A program made the position numbers and the translations under genes. The notes under the pieces were generated by a model, which had not been told where the DNA came from, searched no databases, and was given only the letters and a program-made list of their open reading frames with translations. This document shows, piece by piece, positions 16,069 through 23,491 of a DNA stretch of 34,405 bases. Every line of letters starts with the position of its first letter. Position 1 is the first letter of the stretch. The DNA lies in IMG/VR virus record IMGVR_UViG_3300043419_000572, positions 1-34,405 of that record; one strand, given 5' to 3'. Source of the stretch: a virus.

Positions 16069-18291
16069 TCACATCATGCCAGGCTGCATTCCTGGCTGCT
16101 GCGGCGGCTGCATTGGCGGCTGCTGCTGCGGCATTTCAGGCTGCATTTGTGGCTGCATGGGCTGGGCCAGCAATTCCTGGCCAGCCTGTAAAAACGGGTT
16201 TTGCGTCTGGTTGACTTCCATTTCGGCAAACATCGACGCTTGCTGCTGCTCCTGGTCGCGTCGCTGCATTTCCGCGGCCAACGCTTCGGGCGTGATGCCA
16301 GCCAACACCAGGCGCGTCATGGCGTCCAGTTCCATTTTGTTTTGGTCGGTCACGGCCTTGACGTTGGCTTGGTTGACGCGGGCCTCGTTGATCGTGTCGG
16401 TGTTGTAAGCGCGTGAAATCACGTCCATCAGCTTGCGGCGGTTGTTACCGTCTTCCTTGATCTGCGCGACCTGGCCACGGTTGTTGATTTCCAACTGCAT
16501 CGCGATCATTTGCTGTTCCATGTCCGCAATCTGCTTTTGCTGTTGCAGCATCTTCATTTGCGCTTGCGGCGGGATTTCCGACTTTTCGTCAATCTGCGAC
16601 AGCGGGTTCATGGCAGCCAGGCGGTCGGCAATGATGTCCGCGCCAGGGAAATCCATGTTGCGGAACAACAAATCGCCCGCGGCCTGGAACACTTGCGGGT
16701 CGGCCATCAACGGCATCATGGTTTCGACGGCTTGCTGGCGCTTGCTGTTGTAGCCTGGGCCGGTGTCCATCACCACGTCATACAAACCCACTGTGACGTC
16801 GTTCATCACTTCGCCGGTGGCCTGGCGTTCGTTCAGGGTCACCAGGTCGGGCTTGCCGTCGGCGCCGATGATACGCAACACGCGCTGGGTGTCGTACACC
16901 TTCGGGATCAAGTCCAGGATAACTTTGCCCGTGTGCTTGATGCTGCGGGTCATGTTGTCGTAGAAGTGGAAGTTCGACAGGTCAACCTGTTGCTGCTGGC
17001 CTTGCAACGCCTTGCCGGAAATGTTGCCTGGCAGTTCCTGGGATGGGTCAAAGATGCCCAGCACGGTTTTCAGGTCGTCAGCAATGGCAGCCGCGGCCAC
17101 CATGATGCCGTCCGGTGGTGGCTCTGGCTGGATGCGTGTCGGCACGGGCGCGGGGACGCCCTCAATGTCTTTTTGCTTGTAACGCAAAACAGGCGTTGAC
17201 TTGATGTTGGCCATTGCCCATTCGGATTCGTGCCCTTCGTCTTGACCTTCGGCCAGCAGCCACTTGGGCTTGGGCGCCAGGGCAATGCTCTCGGTCATGC
17301 TGGTGCGCCAGAAGTTGTACATCCGCTGTGGGTCTTTGGCGAACCGCACCAGGCCGTACTTTTTGCGTTTGCCCTCAATAATCATTTGGGCGCCGTAGCA
17401 CGGGATGATTGGAATGTACTTGCCCGCCCAATCCTTTTCTTCCAGGATTTCCATGGCGGTCAGCTTGCACCACTTGACCTTTTTGCGGTACGACGGGCGC
17501 TTGTCCATGATGGTGATCTTTGACGCGTCCAGCAACTCAGGGCTGGGCAATTCGTCTTCATACACCTTTGTGCCGTCCGACAGCATCACCAGGGTGGCGC
17601 GTTCGCGCTCCACGTACCAGTATTCAGCGACGCGCACATCCTCACGGGTGACCCACTCCGCGGTGTCGTCGCCGGTGGCCCTTGGTAGAAACCCTGAACC
17701 ATCGTCGGCGCCTGGATATTGTTCGCGGAATGCCCGCTTGGACATCACGCTGGTGACCAGGCATTTTTCGGCGTCCGAACCGTCAGGCGACACGCTGTTG
17801 GGGTCGAAATACACACTGAACGGATCGTCAATCGGGTCAATGTAGATTTCCTGGTCGAAACTGTCTTCCGACACGTAATTGGTGTTGACGCGCCAGTAAC
17901 CCCAGCCCATGCGGACAGCGTATTCAAACGCGGTGTCGTAGGCGGTATCGGCGTTGGAATTGATTTCAATGTGGCGGGTGATGCCCTCGACCACCTGGGC
18001 AATTTTTAGGTCGCCTTCATTGTTGACGGGGTGAACCTTGATGCGGGGGCGCTGCTGGCGCTGCTGGTTGGTGACCTGGCGCACATAGGCGTCGATCTTG
18101 TTGATGGTCAGACAGGGGCGCGATTCCAGGTTGCGGCTGTTCTGAATCTCCACTGGCCACTGGTCGCCACCGGCAAACTTCAGGTCGCCCAATGCTTCAG
18201 CGCGGTTTTGCGAATCAGCTTCCGCAACCAATCGCAAAAACTTAATCGCATCACCGATGCGGCCATCCATGTCAGTGTCTTGCCATGCCAT
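16069..18291 (-). CDS. Portal protein, P22 gp1-like
   Basis: 740 residues (P22 gp1 is 725). Residues 1-60 (DMDGRIGDAIKFLRLVAEAD, then QWP) and the region DDPFSVYFDPNSVSPDGSD (about residues 155-175) are characteristic of the P22_portal family. A long helical stretch from about 600 (MKMLQQQKQIADMEQQMIAM) would form the barrel that runs down the capsid axis. The last 35 residues are an unusual Gln/Pro/Met tail. It forms the dodecameric DNA channel and docking site for terminase and the gp4-like factor. It follows the large terminase by 21 bp. Confidence 0.93.
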   Translation of the reverse strand: MAWQDTDMDGRIGDAIKFLRLVAEADSQNRAEALGDLKFAGGDQWPVEIQNSRNLESRPCLTINKIDAYVRQVTNQQRQQRPRIKVHPVNNEGDLKIAQVVEGITRHIEINSNADTAYDTAFEYAVRMGWGYWRVNTNYVSEDSFDQEIYIDPIDDPFSVYFDPNSVSPDGSDAEKCLVTSVMSKRAFREQYPGADDGSGFLPRATGDDTAEWVTREDVRVAEYWYVERERATLVMLSDGTKVYEDELPSPELLDASKITIMDKRPSYRKKVKWCKLTAMEILEEKDWAGKYIPIIPCYGAQMIIEGKRKKYGLVRFAKDPQRMYNFWRTSMTESIALAPKPKWLLAEGQDEGHESEWAMANIKSTPVLRYKQKDIEGVPAPVPTRIQPEPPPDGIMVAAAAIADDLKTVLGIFDPSQELPGNISGKALQGQQQQVDLSNFHFYDNMTRSIKHTGKVILDLIPKVYDTQRVLRIIGADGKPDLVTLNERQATGEVMNDVTVGLYDVVMDTGPGYNSKRQQAVETMMPLMADPQVFQAAGDLLFRNMDFPGADIIADRLAAMNPLSQIDEKSEIPPQAQMKMLQQQKQIADMEQQMIAMQLEINNRGQVAQIKEDGNNRRKLMDVISRAYNTDTINEARVNQANVKAVTDQNKMELDAMTRLVLAGITPEALAAEMQRRDQEQQQASMFAEMEVNQTQNPFLQAGQELLAQPMQPQMQPEMPQQQPPMQPPQQPGMQPGMM

Positions 18292-18312
18292 AAATATCCC
18301 CTTTGTCCAGGA

Positions 18313-19614
18313 TTATCCCATCCATCCCCCGCCCATCGCAACCGGTTTGGGCTTGCGGATTTTGGCGGGTTCTTTAATCATTAACCCGATATACCGGAAT
18401 GCGTCGGCGCCGTGCGAATATTGGTCATGCAACGGGCTGCGACTGAATTGGCCCGTGTCGGGGTCAACCTCATAACGGTAATGTCGCAAACAGTTTAATC
18501 CGTCCGCGCAATTTTCGCGATCAAAATAGCAGTTGGAAAATATTGTGCGGGCCGCGTTGATCGAATCAGCGACCGGCACTCGCTCCAATATCCGCGTCTT
18601 GTATCCAGCCCCGCGCACGATGTCTTCAATGCTGCGACCGGCTGCGGCCAGCGTCTTGTTTTGGGCATCGTGCGGCAGCCAAATGGTGTCGTACACATAC
18701 CCAAATGTTTGCAGTTGCGCCAGGTAGCTGGTCATCGTGCGCTGCGTGTCTTCAAAGTAACGGATCAGGCGCGTTTCCATGCCCACAAACTGCACAAACC
18801 ACCAGGCGGTGGCGTCGGCCCAGCCCAGGTCGCAAACAGCGTGGACGGGCTTTGTCGGGTCATACGGCACTCTGGTCAGGCGTTCGTCCCGTTCAGCCTG
18901 GACAAGTTCCTTGGCAAAGATGGCGCCATCGACTGTTTGGCGGCACATCCCTTCCCATACCTGGTTGTAGGCTTCGGGGTCGCGCAACTTCAGCGCGTCC
19001 TTTTCCAGCGCCAGCGTTTCGGGGAACCAGGGGTTGTCGTTCCAGTTGATCTTGATGCTTATGCAATCCCGCGGGGGCTTGACCACAAACCGCTGGTACG
19101 TTTCATCGGTTTCCAGTTCGGGGTTGAACGAAACCCATATCTCGCTGCCCTGTTTGCGGATGGTCGGAATCAAGATGTTCCAGGACAAGCGGCTGACGGT
19201 CTGCGCTTCCTCCACCCAGCACACGTCCACGCCTTCAAACGACTTGATGTTGGTCGGGTTGTTTTTCAGGCCAATGAACGCGAATTCCGTGCCGTTGGCC
19301 CCGCGGATGGTGGCCTGGGTGATGTCGTAGAACCCCAGCAGCCCCAACGCTTCGATCTGGTCGCACAGTAGCTTGTGGACGGAATCCTTGATGCTGGTCT
19401 GGTACTCACGGGCGCACAACACACGGATGGGCTTTTTGACGCCCTTAATCAGCAGCGCCCTGGCAATGCCCCACGACTTGGCGCCGCCTCGCCCGCCGTA
19501 CAGCACTTTGTATCGGCTGGATCGGAATAACCCTTGCAGCTTAACCGGAAACTGCGCGTTGGCAGCCGCCTGGTCAGCTTGCTGGGTGGCTGTCAAGGTT
19601 TGCGATTGATCCAT
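18313..19614 (-). CDS. Terminase large subunit (ATPase and nuclease)
   Basis: 433 residues. The ATPase half has a Walker A motif GGRGGAKS (residues 40-47) and a Walker B region VDVCWVEEAQ (about 129-138) with paired Glu. The nuclease half has CDLGWAD (Asp262, Asp267), PHDA (Asp316) and HGADAFRY (Asp404), the acidic cluster of the terminase RNase H-like fold. This is the PBSX/Terminase_3 type. It drives DNA into the procapsid and cuts the concatemer. Its first 41 bp overlap the end of the small subunit gene, so the two are probably translationally coupled. Confidence 0.95.
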   Translation of the reverse strand: MDQSQTLTATQQADQAAANAQFPVKLQGLFRSSRYKVLYGGRGGAKSWGIARALLIKGVKKPIRVLCAREYQTSIKDSVHKLLCDQIEALGLLGFYDITQATIRGANGTEFAFIGLKNNPTNIKSFEGVDVCWVEEAQTVSRLSWNILIPTIRKQGSEIWVSFNPELETDETYQRFVVKPPRDCISIKINWNDNPWFPETLALEKDALKLRDPEAYNQVWEGMCRQTVDGAIFAKELVQAERDERLTRVPYDPTKPVHAVCDLGWADATAWWFVQFVGMETRLIRYFEDTQRTMTSYLAQLQTFGYVYDTIWLPHDAQNKTLAAAGRSIEDIVRGAGYKTRILERVPVADSINAARTIFSNCYFDRENCADGLNCLRHYRYEVDPDTGQFSRSPLHDQYSHGADAFRYIGLMIKEPAKIRKPKPVAMGGGWMG

Positions 19615-20137
19615 CGGGGTTCATAAATTGCACGGAAATGACTGACGGCCCCAACGGGGCGCCATCCTTGCCGGTGATTTCCTGTTCGATCTTGTCACGC
19701 CAGCCCAGCACGTTCTTGGCCGTAAAGATGGCAAACGTGCTGTTGTAGGCGCCTTGCATCGTGCCTTCCACCAGGTTGGCTTGCTGCAAATCCTTCGCCT
19801 TTTTATAGGCATAAGAAAACGGAGGGTTGCGTAATGTCCCGTCCAGGTTCTTTGCGGTCGCCCAATCGTGCAGCGTCTCAGTAGTAACCCCTATATTTGT
19901 GGCGAACCTGGCCAGGGTTGGAAACTTGCCTGGCAACACCTGGATGGTTTCGTTGCCTGACTTGTCCATTACGGTCACTTCCCTGGTGGGGGATTGGCTG
20001 AAAAACTCCAGCAACATATCCACGAATTCTTCGCGGTACTTTGTGGGCCTTCCGGTCGTCTTTGGCTCCACGCTGGCGGGCGTGTCTTTGGGGGTGTGAC
20101 GCCGCCCCCGCTTTTTGACGGGTGCGTCGGTCATCAT
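19574..20137 (-). CDS. Terminase small subunit (GP3-type DNA-packaging protein)
   Basis: 187 residues. A basic N-terminus ([11 protein letters not shown]) is followed by [18 protein letters not shown], then a helix-turn-helix segment [22 protein letters not shown] and [14 protein letters not shown]-like sequence ([20 protein letters not shown]). This layout matches small terminase subunits of the P22 gp3-like packaging family that recognise the pac site. The start used is ATG at 20135-20137, which overlaps the TGA of the 47-residue gene. In P22 the pac site lies inside this gene, so the packaging start may be here; I cannot point to it. Confidence 0.88.
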   Translation of the reverse strand: MMTDAPVKKRGRRHTPKDTPASVEPKTTGRPTKYREEFVDMLLEFFSQSPTREVTVMDKSGNETIQVLPGKFPTLARFATNIGVTTETLHDWATAKNLDGTLRNPPFSYAYKKAKDLQQANLVEGTMQGAYNSTFAIFTAKNVLGWRDKIEQEITGKDGAPLGPSVISVQFMNPDGSIANLDSHPAS

Positions 20138-20277
20138 TTTTTACCCTTCGGCTTGGCGGCTTCCCGCTTTACAGAATAGGCAATAGCCACCGCTTGCTTG
20201 GGTGGCTTACCGGCTTTGATCTCGGCCTGGACGTTCTTTTCAAACGCTTTCTTGCTGGGTGATTTGGTCAGCGGCAT
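20134..20277 (-). CDS. Small basic phage protein (47 residues)
   Basis: The frame reads [20 protein letters not shown] and continues with [20 protein letters not shown] and a Lys-rich end. This short basic pattern ([30 protein letters not shown]) recurs next to terminase or structural genes in many phages and is usually left as hypothetical. Its start lies 38 bp inside the end of the preceding 63-residue gene and its stop overlaps the small terminase start. The helical basic sequence could bind DNA; there is no direct evidence. Confidence 0.75.
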   Translation of the reverse strand: MPLTKSPSKKAFEKNVQAEIKAGKPPKQAVAIAYSVKREAAKPKGKK

Positions 20278-20431
20278 TTTCTGTTCCTTCCTTGGATTTG
20301 TCCTGGCTCAATTGGGCAAGGACATTGTTGTATTCCTGGATGGCTCCGCTGATCTGCAACAAGATGGCTTCGTGTTGCTTCGCCAGTTCTCGCAATTCAG
20401 CCAGGCGTTTAGCAATTTGTTCCGGTGTCAT
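20240..20431 (-). CDS. Small coiled-coil protein, unknown function
   Basis: 63 residues, nearly all helical: [20 protein letters not shown] at the N-terminal side, then a Gln/Glu-rich tail. Hydrophobic residues at heptad spacing suggest a coiled coil. Its ATG overlaps the stop of the 54-residue gene (ATGA) and it overlaps the next gene by 38 bp. This coupling supports a real gene. I recognise no family. Confidence 0.6.
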   Translation of the reverse strand: MTPEQIAKRLAELRELAKQHEAILLQISGAIQEYNNVLAQLSQDKSKEGTENAADQITQQESV

Positions 20432-20592
20432 TTTTTCGCTGTCTTGGCGCTTTGTTTAAAGGCTTTGGCCGTGGGGGCGCCTTTGTCCCCAGGGCTTCGC
20501 ATACGTTCAGGCGTCTTGCCCGCTGCTTTTTGGCTTTCGATCCGGTCACGCTTTGCAGCGATGTTGGCGTAAAGCCCAGGCTTGGCGGCCAT
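20428..20592 (-). CDS. Small basic phage protein (54 residues)
   Basis: The frame opens MAAKPGLYANIAAKRDRIES and continues with RMRSPGDKGAPTAKAFKQSA. The pattern KPGLxANIxxKRxRIxxG...MRxPGxKGAPTxxAFxxSAKTAK is a very widespread small phage protein, always uncharacterised. It is strongly basic. It begins 2 bp after the upstream stop and overlaps the next gene by 4 bp (ATGA). The frequent pairing with terminase genes hints at a role in head assembly or packaging; that is inference. Confidence 0.8.
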   Translation of the reverse strand: MAAKPGLYANIAAKRDRIESQKAAGKTPERMRSPGDKGAPTAKAFKQSAKTAKK

Positions 20593-20594
20593 GA

Positions 20595-20810
20595 TTAAGC
20601 GGCGGCGATGGCTGCCAGCGTATCCACGCGGCGCCAGGTCGAACCGTTGCTGAATGCCATCACGGGGCTGCCAGCAGCGCCGTTGGACACGTAAATCATT
20701 TGGCCAGCGGGTGATGCTGACGGCACGGTGGCCACGGTGTAAGCCTGGAATTCGACCAGGACAACTGCGGGATCAGCGTATGCGACGCCAACGGCTTGGT
20801 TATTGGACAT
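20595..20810 (-). CDS. Small virion-type protein with fibre-tip-like motif
   Basis: 71 residues. Residues 25-65 (AYTVATVPSASPAGQMIYVS then NGSTWRRVDT) match a short beta motif found at the ends of many phage fibre and capsid-associated proteins, usually TLPSAxxAGxxIYVSD...VLAFSDGxxWRRV. A good ribosome binding site (GAAAGGAA) precedes the ATG. It lies upstream of the terminases rather than beside fibre genes, so it may be a capsid or tail surface protein encoded apart from the rest. Confidence 0.65.
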   Translation of the reverse strand: MSNNQAVGVAYADPAVVLVEFQAYTVATVPSASPAGQMIYVSNGAAGSPVMAFSNGSTWRRVDTLAAIAAA

Positions 20811-20856
20811 GACAGTTCCTTTCAGGGGTTAAAAATTGTCGGTTTGATTTTTGCAC

Positions 20857-21117
20857 TTAATCTTCGACCACGCAAGCGATGTCGGCTTCCTGGATGATCT
20901 GGTAATCCTGGCCTTCAAAACGTTGTACGGGCCAATCCAGGTATGTCCCGTTGCCGTATTTGATTTTGTCGCCCACCTTAATTTCATGCACTTGGGGGCC
21001 GATGGCCACAATTTCGCCTTCGTTGAATTTTTCGGTGTTCTTGACGTAAATGATGTCTGACAGGTTTCTGACAAACGGCTTTACAACAACACGGTCATGC
21101 AGCGGGCGCATTTGCAT
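20857..21117 (-). CDS. GroES-like co-chaperonin
   Basis: 86 residues from the ATG at 21115-21117, which has GGAAGG nine bases upstream; an in-frame ATG two codons later is an alternative, and the frame open further upstream is not GroES-like. MRPLHDRVVVK at the start, GEIVAIGP in the middle, KVGDKIKYGNG and the end EADIACVVED align with the GroES beta-barrel. The mobile loop (residues about 15-32) carries Asp-Ile-Ile-Tyr where GroES has Ile-Val-Leu. Phage co-chaperonins such as T4 gp31 replace host GroES in folding capsid protein with host GroEL, and P22 coat needs GroEL/ES, so a capsid-folding role is the natural inference. It overlaps the upstream Cys-rich gene by 23 bp. Confidence 0.88.
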   Translation of the reverse strand: MQMRPLHDRVVVKPFVRNLSDIIYVKNTEKFNEGEIVAIGPQVHEIKVGDKIKYGNGTYLDWPVQRFEGQDYQIIQEADIACVVED

Positions 21118-21346
21118 TTTTTGGCTTCCTTCCAGGTTTCTTACGTTCGACCGGCACTTCGGCCATCTTGGTTTCGTCGGTGGTGATGTCGTACACGGGC
21201 AAAGAAACCATCTTGATGGTCTGCTCGACGTGTTCGCCGCACCAATCCATTTCGTGTTTGTTTTGGGTCGTGGGGTAGCGACGGCAGCCGCCAATCACCT
21301 GGCCAGCGACAAAGAAACGACAGGTTTTGCAACGGACGTCGTTCAT
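21095..21346 (-). CDS. Cys-rich (probable zinc-binding) small protein
   Basis: 83 residues. Cys6, Cys9, Cys21 and Cys36 (VRCKTCRFF, GGCRRYP, DWCGEH) form a four-cysteine set typical of small phage proteins with a CxxCRFF...CRRYPP...WCGEH pattern. The C-terminal tail (KKPGRKPKNAN) is basic, AT-hook-like. The ATG overlaps the previous stop (ATGA) and the tail overlaps the GroES gene by 23 bp. A metal-binding fold is inferred from the cysteines; the function is unknown. Confidence 0.75.
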   Translation of the reverse strand: MNDVRCKTCRFFVAGQVIGGCRRYPTTQNKHEMDWCGEHVEQTIKMVSLPVYDITTDETKMAEVPVERKKPGRKPKNANAPAA

Positions 21347-21522
21347 CGCACTGGCTTTCCAGCACGGACGGCAGCGTTCAGGGCTGCGGCCATGTCTTCA
21401 GCAGCGGAACGCACTTTTGCTTCGTGCATCCGCTTCATTCGATGTTCAGCGGGCGTTGCCTCGCGTCCCTTCATAGATGGCTTGGCTGATACTGCCGCTT
21501 CGGTAGGCTTTTTCAAGGGCAT
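21343..21522 (-). CDS. Small helical basic protein downstream of the zeta-like kinase
   Basis: 59 residues from the ATG at 21520-21522, chosen because AAAAGGA lies 7 bases upstream; a GTG one codon earlier is possible. The sequence is Lys/Ala/Met-rich and helical (AEHRMKRMHEAKVRSAAEDM). It overlaps the end of the kinase gene by 77 bp in another frame and its stop overlaps the start of the Cys-rich gene (ATGA). No family is recognised. The long overlap with the kinase makes it a possible partner, for example an antitoxin, but there is no direct evidence. Confidence 0.55.
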   Translation of the reverse strand: MPLKKPTEAAVSAKPSMKGREATPAEHRMKRMHEAKVRSAAEDMAAALNAAVRAGKPVR

Positions 21523-22369
21523 CACTTAATCCTTTTCTCACTTCATTGTGATCCAGGCGTGGCAACTTGTCAAGTCCGCTTACAACGTTTGCATTTCCTG
21601 GGCCGCGGCTGTTGTCAATGACCATCATGTGGAACCGGTGATCGTCGCCGTATTTGGATTGCAGCCGATCCATAACGTCACGCGAACCCATGTGGGTTTT
21701 GAAATGTTCGTCGATTGGAACGGTGCGACCGCTTCCCTTTTCGGCTTCCATGTTTCTGGCCCGCCTTAGGGCGCCGCCTTCCATGGCTTCCACGGGGTCG
21801 CGGTAGGTGTACACAATGCCGACCTTACGACCGGCTTTCAGTGCCTGGTCGATTTTCTTGTCAGCCGAATCAAACGAATTCATGTTGGTGTCGTACACCA
21901 TTTCCGCGTCGCGGATCGCTGGGCTGACTTCCCTGGCCATTTGCAAGCCGGTGCTTTTTCCCGCGCCAGTGCCGCCAGCGGTGAAAAACACGGTGTTGTC
22001 CATGCCTGGCGGGGTGGGCTGGGATAGCTTCTCGGCGTACATCTGTTTGACGAATGCCGATGACGGTTCATGCACGTCTGCCGACCTGGTGCGGTCGGCG
22101 CGGTACTCTGGCGACATTTCACGGGCGTCGTCCGTGTTCAGGATGCGGCCACCATTGGTCGATGGCAATGCCGCGTACTCTGACGCCAGGCCGGTGTAAT
22201 CGTTGGCCAGGCGCTCGAAATACGACTGTTCAATCGGGTTGGCCGATTGGGATTGGGGCAGTGTCGGCTGTGGAACAAGCGATGCCAGGGCGGCCTGGGT
22301 AGGCTGTGCGCCCTGGGCCGCCGCCGGTTGCTGCCCCGCCGCTGCCAGTTGTGACAGCGGGGTGGCCAT
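21446..22369 (-). CDS. Zeta-toxin-like P-loop kinase
   Basis: 307 residues. Residues 1-45 are a Gln/Ala/Pro-rich tail. From about residue 125, VFFTAGGTGAGKST is a Walker A motif (132-140), followed by DAEMVYDTNMNSFDSA, VGIVYTYRDPVEAMEGGAL and RRARNMEAEKGSGRTVP, then IDEHFKTH, the order and spacing of the zeta-toxin/AAA kinase family. Known zeta toxins phosphorylate UDP-N-acetylglucosamine and block peptidoglycan synthesis; whether this protein uses that substrate is unknown. Arg190, Arg202 and Arg203 are candidate phosphate-binding residues. It overlaps the upstream 72-residue gene by one base (TAATG type), and no standard epsilon antitoxin is visible. Confidence 0.75.
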   Translation of the reverse strand: MATPLSQLAAAGQQPAAAQGAQPTQAALASLVPQPTLPQSQSANPIEQSYFERLANDYTGLASEYAALPSTNGGRILNTDDAREMSPEYRADRTRSADVHEPSSAFVKQMYAEKLSQPTPPGMDNTVFFTAGGTGAGKSTGLQMAREVSPAIRDAEMVYDTNMNSFDSADKKIDQALKAGRKVGIVYTYRDPVEAMEGGALRRARNMEAEKGSGRTVPIDEHFKTHMGSRDVMDRLQSKYGDDHRFHMMVIDNSRGPGNANVVSGLDKLPRLDHNEVRKGLSDALEKAYRSGSISQAIYEGTRGNAR

Positions 22370-22587
22370 TACTTCTGGTACGACTTACGGTCGTGCGAGT
22401 AGCAAACGCCCTTGCTGCGGCCACCATCAAAATTGTGGTTCGCGCCAGTTGCGTCAGCTTTGCCCATGGCCACGCCATTTTTGATGGCCTCCATGCGCTC
22501 ACCAGACTTGTCGCTGGCAGCAGCGCCAGCGGGCGCCTTGGCGCTTGTACCGTAACCCTTGGGTTGCATTTCGGCGTTATCTTTCAT
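22369..22587 (-). CDS. Small Gly/Ala/Lys-rich protein coupled to the zeta-like kinase
   Basis: 72 residues, hydrophilic and probably disordered (PKGYGTSAKAPAGAAASDKS), ending with a conserved-looking GGRSKGVCYSHDRKSYQK segment. A ribosome binding site AAAGGGA precedes the ATG. Its stop shares a base with the kinase ATG, so the two are likely translated together. Similar small proteins ending in a CYxHDRKxYQ-like segment occur in phages, all uncharacterised. It could be a partner of the kinase or an unrelated structural protein. Confidence 0.65.
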   Translation of the reverse strand: MKDNAEMQPKGYGTSAKAPAGAAASDKSGERMEAIKNGVAMGKADATGANHNFDGGRSKGVCYSHDRKSYQK

Positions 22588-22600
22588 GGTCTTTTCCCTT

Positions 22601-22960
22601 TCAGTTTAGGAATTTCAAACGATACAACGTTTTGTCAATCAACGATGCGATTTCGTCGATGATATTCTGAAGTTCAGAATCTTGTGGCAAATCTTCCCTG
22701 GCTTCTTTGACAAACTCAGACAACGATTCCAGGTATTTCACTGGATTTTTGGCGTTGTGGAATTCTTCAGGGTACTTTTTGATTTTTTCGTATTTGCCCT
22801 GGTACGCTTCGGCAAAGTCGTCGGCCAGGTCAATGATTTCGACGTAATACTTCCCCAGCGCCTTGTGTTCCGAATACGAATCGGTTGAAAGGTGCATGAA
22901 ATGTGTCACCGTGCTGCTGTGCAGCAATGCGGCGATAAATTCGGATGCGTCGTTTTCCAT
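22601..22960 (-). CDS. DUF5856-like four-helix protein
   Basis: 119 residues from the ATG at 22958-22960. An upstream in-frame ATG at 23026 is rejected because it would place the terminator 22977-23003 inside the gene. The sequence is entirely helical: LLHSSTVTHFMHLSTDSYSE, HKALGKYYVEIIDLADDFAE, then AYQGKYEKIKKYP, and DSELQNIIDEIASLIDKTLY. The pattern THFxHLxTxSYxEHKALxxYYxxIxDLxDxFAExYQGKYE matches phage proteins I know as DUF5856, which resemble ferritin/Dps-type helical bundles with His and Glu residues. Whether it binds metal or DNA is unknown. The ATG has no clear ribosome binding site. Confidence 0.7.
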   Translation of the reverse strand: MENDASEFIAALLHSSTVTHFMHLSTDSYSEHKALGKYYVEIIDLADDFAEAYQGKYEKIKKYPEEFHNAKNPVKYLESLSEFVKEAREDLPQDSELQNIIDEIASLIDKTLYRLKFLN

Positions 22961-22976
22961 GGGGCGATGATAAATG

Positions 22977-23003
22977 AAAAAATCGGGGGGTGATAGCCCC
23001 CCG
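22977..23003 (-). terminator. Rho-independent terminator after the nuclease gene
   Basis: On the minus strand CGGGGGG (23003-22997) pairs perfectly with CCCCCCG (22990-22984) around a 6-base loop, followed by ATTTTTT. It begins about 10 bases after the stop of the DUF1364-like nuclease gene and would separate the early nin-like genes from the genes leading to packaging, unless transcription is antiterminated. Confidence 0.88.
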
Positions 23004-23013
23004 TCAAGGTGGC

Positions 23014-23367
23014 TCAGTTCTGGCAACTGTCGATAAGCCGCGTCAATTCTGCCTCACTTGGCAGCGGGACGTCAACGGGCCATTGGTTGGCGTCTGTCAA
23101 GTGCTGCACCGTCTTCATGTGCGCGGCCACCCAGGCTTGCTGGCGTTCCTTTTTTGACCATTTGGCGCCCTGGTCAATGTCGTGGTGGCACGACATACAC
23201 AACGCGGCCACCAGGTTGTCGTCGGCCTTAATGCCGCGGCCCTTGCCCCCTCCCCAATTGGTGTGCGCTGCCTGGACAAAATGCCCCGACCCGCACAACT
23301 GGCAATCAAGGCTGGCGACCAGGCGCAACAGCTTTTTGCTTCTCACGTAGGGGTGTTTTGGAATCAT
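23014..23367 (-). CDS. HNH-type nuclease, DUF1364/YbcO-like
   Basis: 117 residues from the ATG at 23365-23367; a GTG at 23406 would add 13 residues. Cys22 and Cys25 (DCQLCGSG), the motif AAHTNWGGGKGRGIKADDNL and the Cys57-x2-Cys60-His-His set (LCMSCHHDIDQG) form a beta-beta-metal nuclease fold as in the DUF1364/YbcO family. Such genes sit in the nin region of lambdoid phages near NinB and resolvase-like genes. The probable role is processing recombination or replication intermediates. It is followed by a strong terminator. Confidence 0.85.
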   Translation of the reverse strand: MIPKHPYVRSKKLLRLVASLDCQLCGSGHFVQAAHTNWGGGKGRGIKADDNLVAALCMSCHHDIDQGAKWSKKERQQAWVAAHMKTVQHLTDANQWPVDVPLPSEAELTRLIDSCQN

Positions 23368-23491
23368 AAACTTTTTCGATTGTTGAAAACCGGTGCAAAT
23401 TGCCACATTCGTAACGGCGGTGTTTTTCGTTGTTTGGCTTTTTGCGGGTTTCTTTGACCAGCGTCCAAGCGCCGCATTCGGGGCATTTCAC
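23306..23491 (-). CDS. NrdR-like zinc-ribbon small protein
   Basis: 61 residues. MKCPECGAW at the start and RRYECGNLHRFST in the middle give a CxxC...C...H zinc-ribbon resembling the N-terminal domain of NrdR-type regulators, without the ATP-cone. The ATG overlaps the NinB stop (ATGA) and the C-terminal 20 residues overlap the nuclease gene. Homologous short proteins are common beside nin genes; nucleic-acid binding is likely, a regulatory role is not shown. Confidence 0.75.
   Translation of the reverse strand: MKCPECGAWTLVKETRKKPNNEKHRRYECGNLHRFSTIEKVYDSKTPLREKQKAVAPGRQP

Noticed and set aside
21118-21294. Longer N-terminus for the GroES homologue
   Set aside because: The added 59 residues are the shadow frame of the Cys-rich gene; the ATG at 21115-21117 has its own ribosome binding site and matches GroES length.
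22961-23026. Longer start for the DUF5856-like gene
   Set aside because: It would place a perfect terminator hairpin inside the coding sequence and adds residues unlike the rest of the protein.
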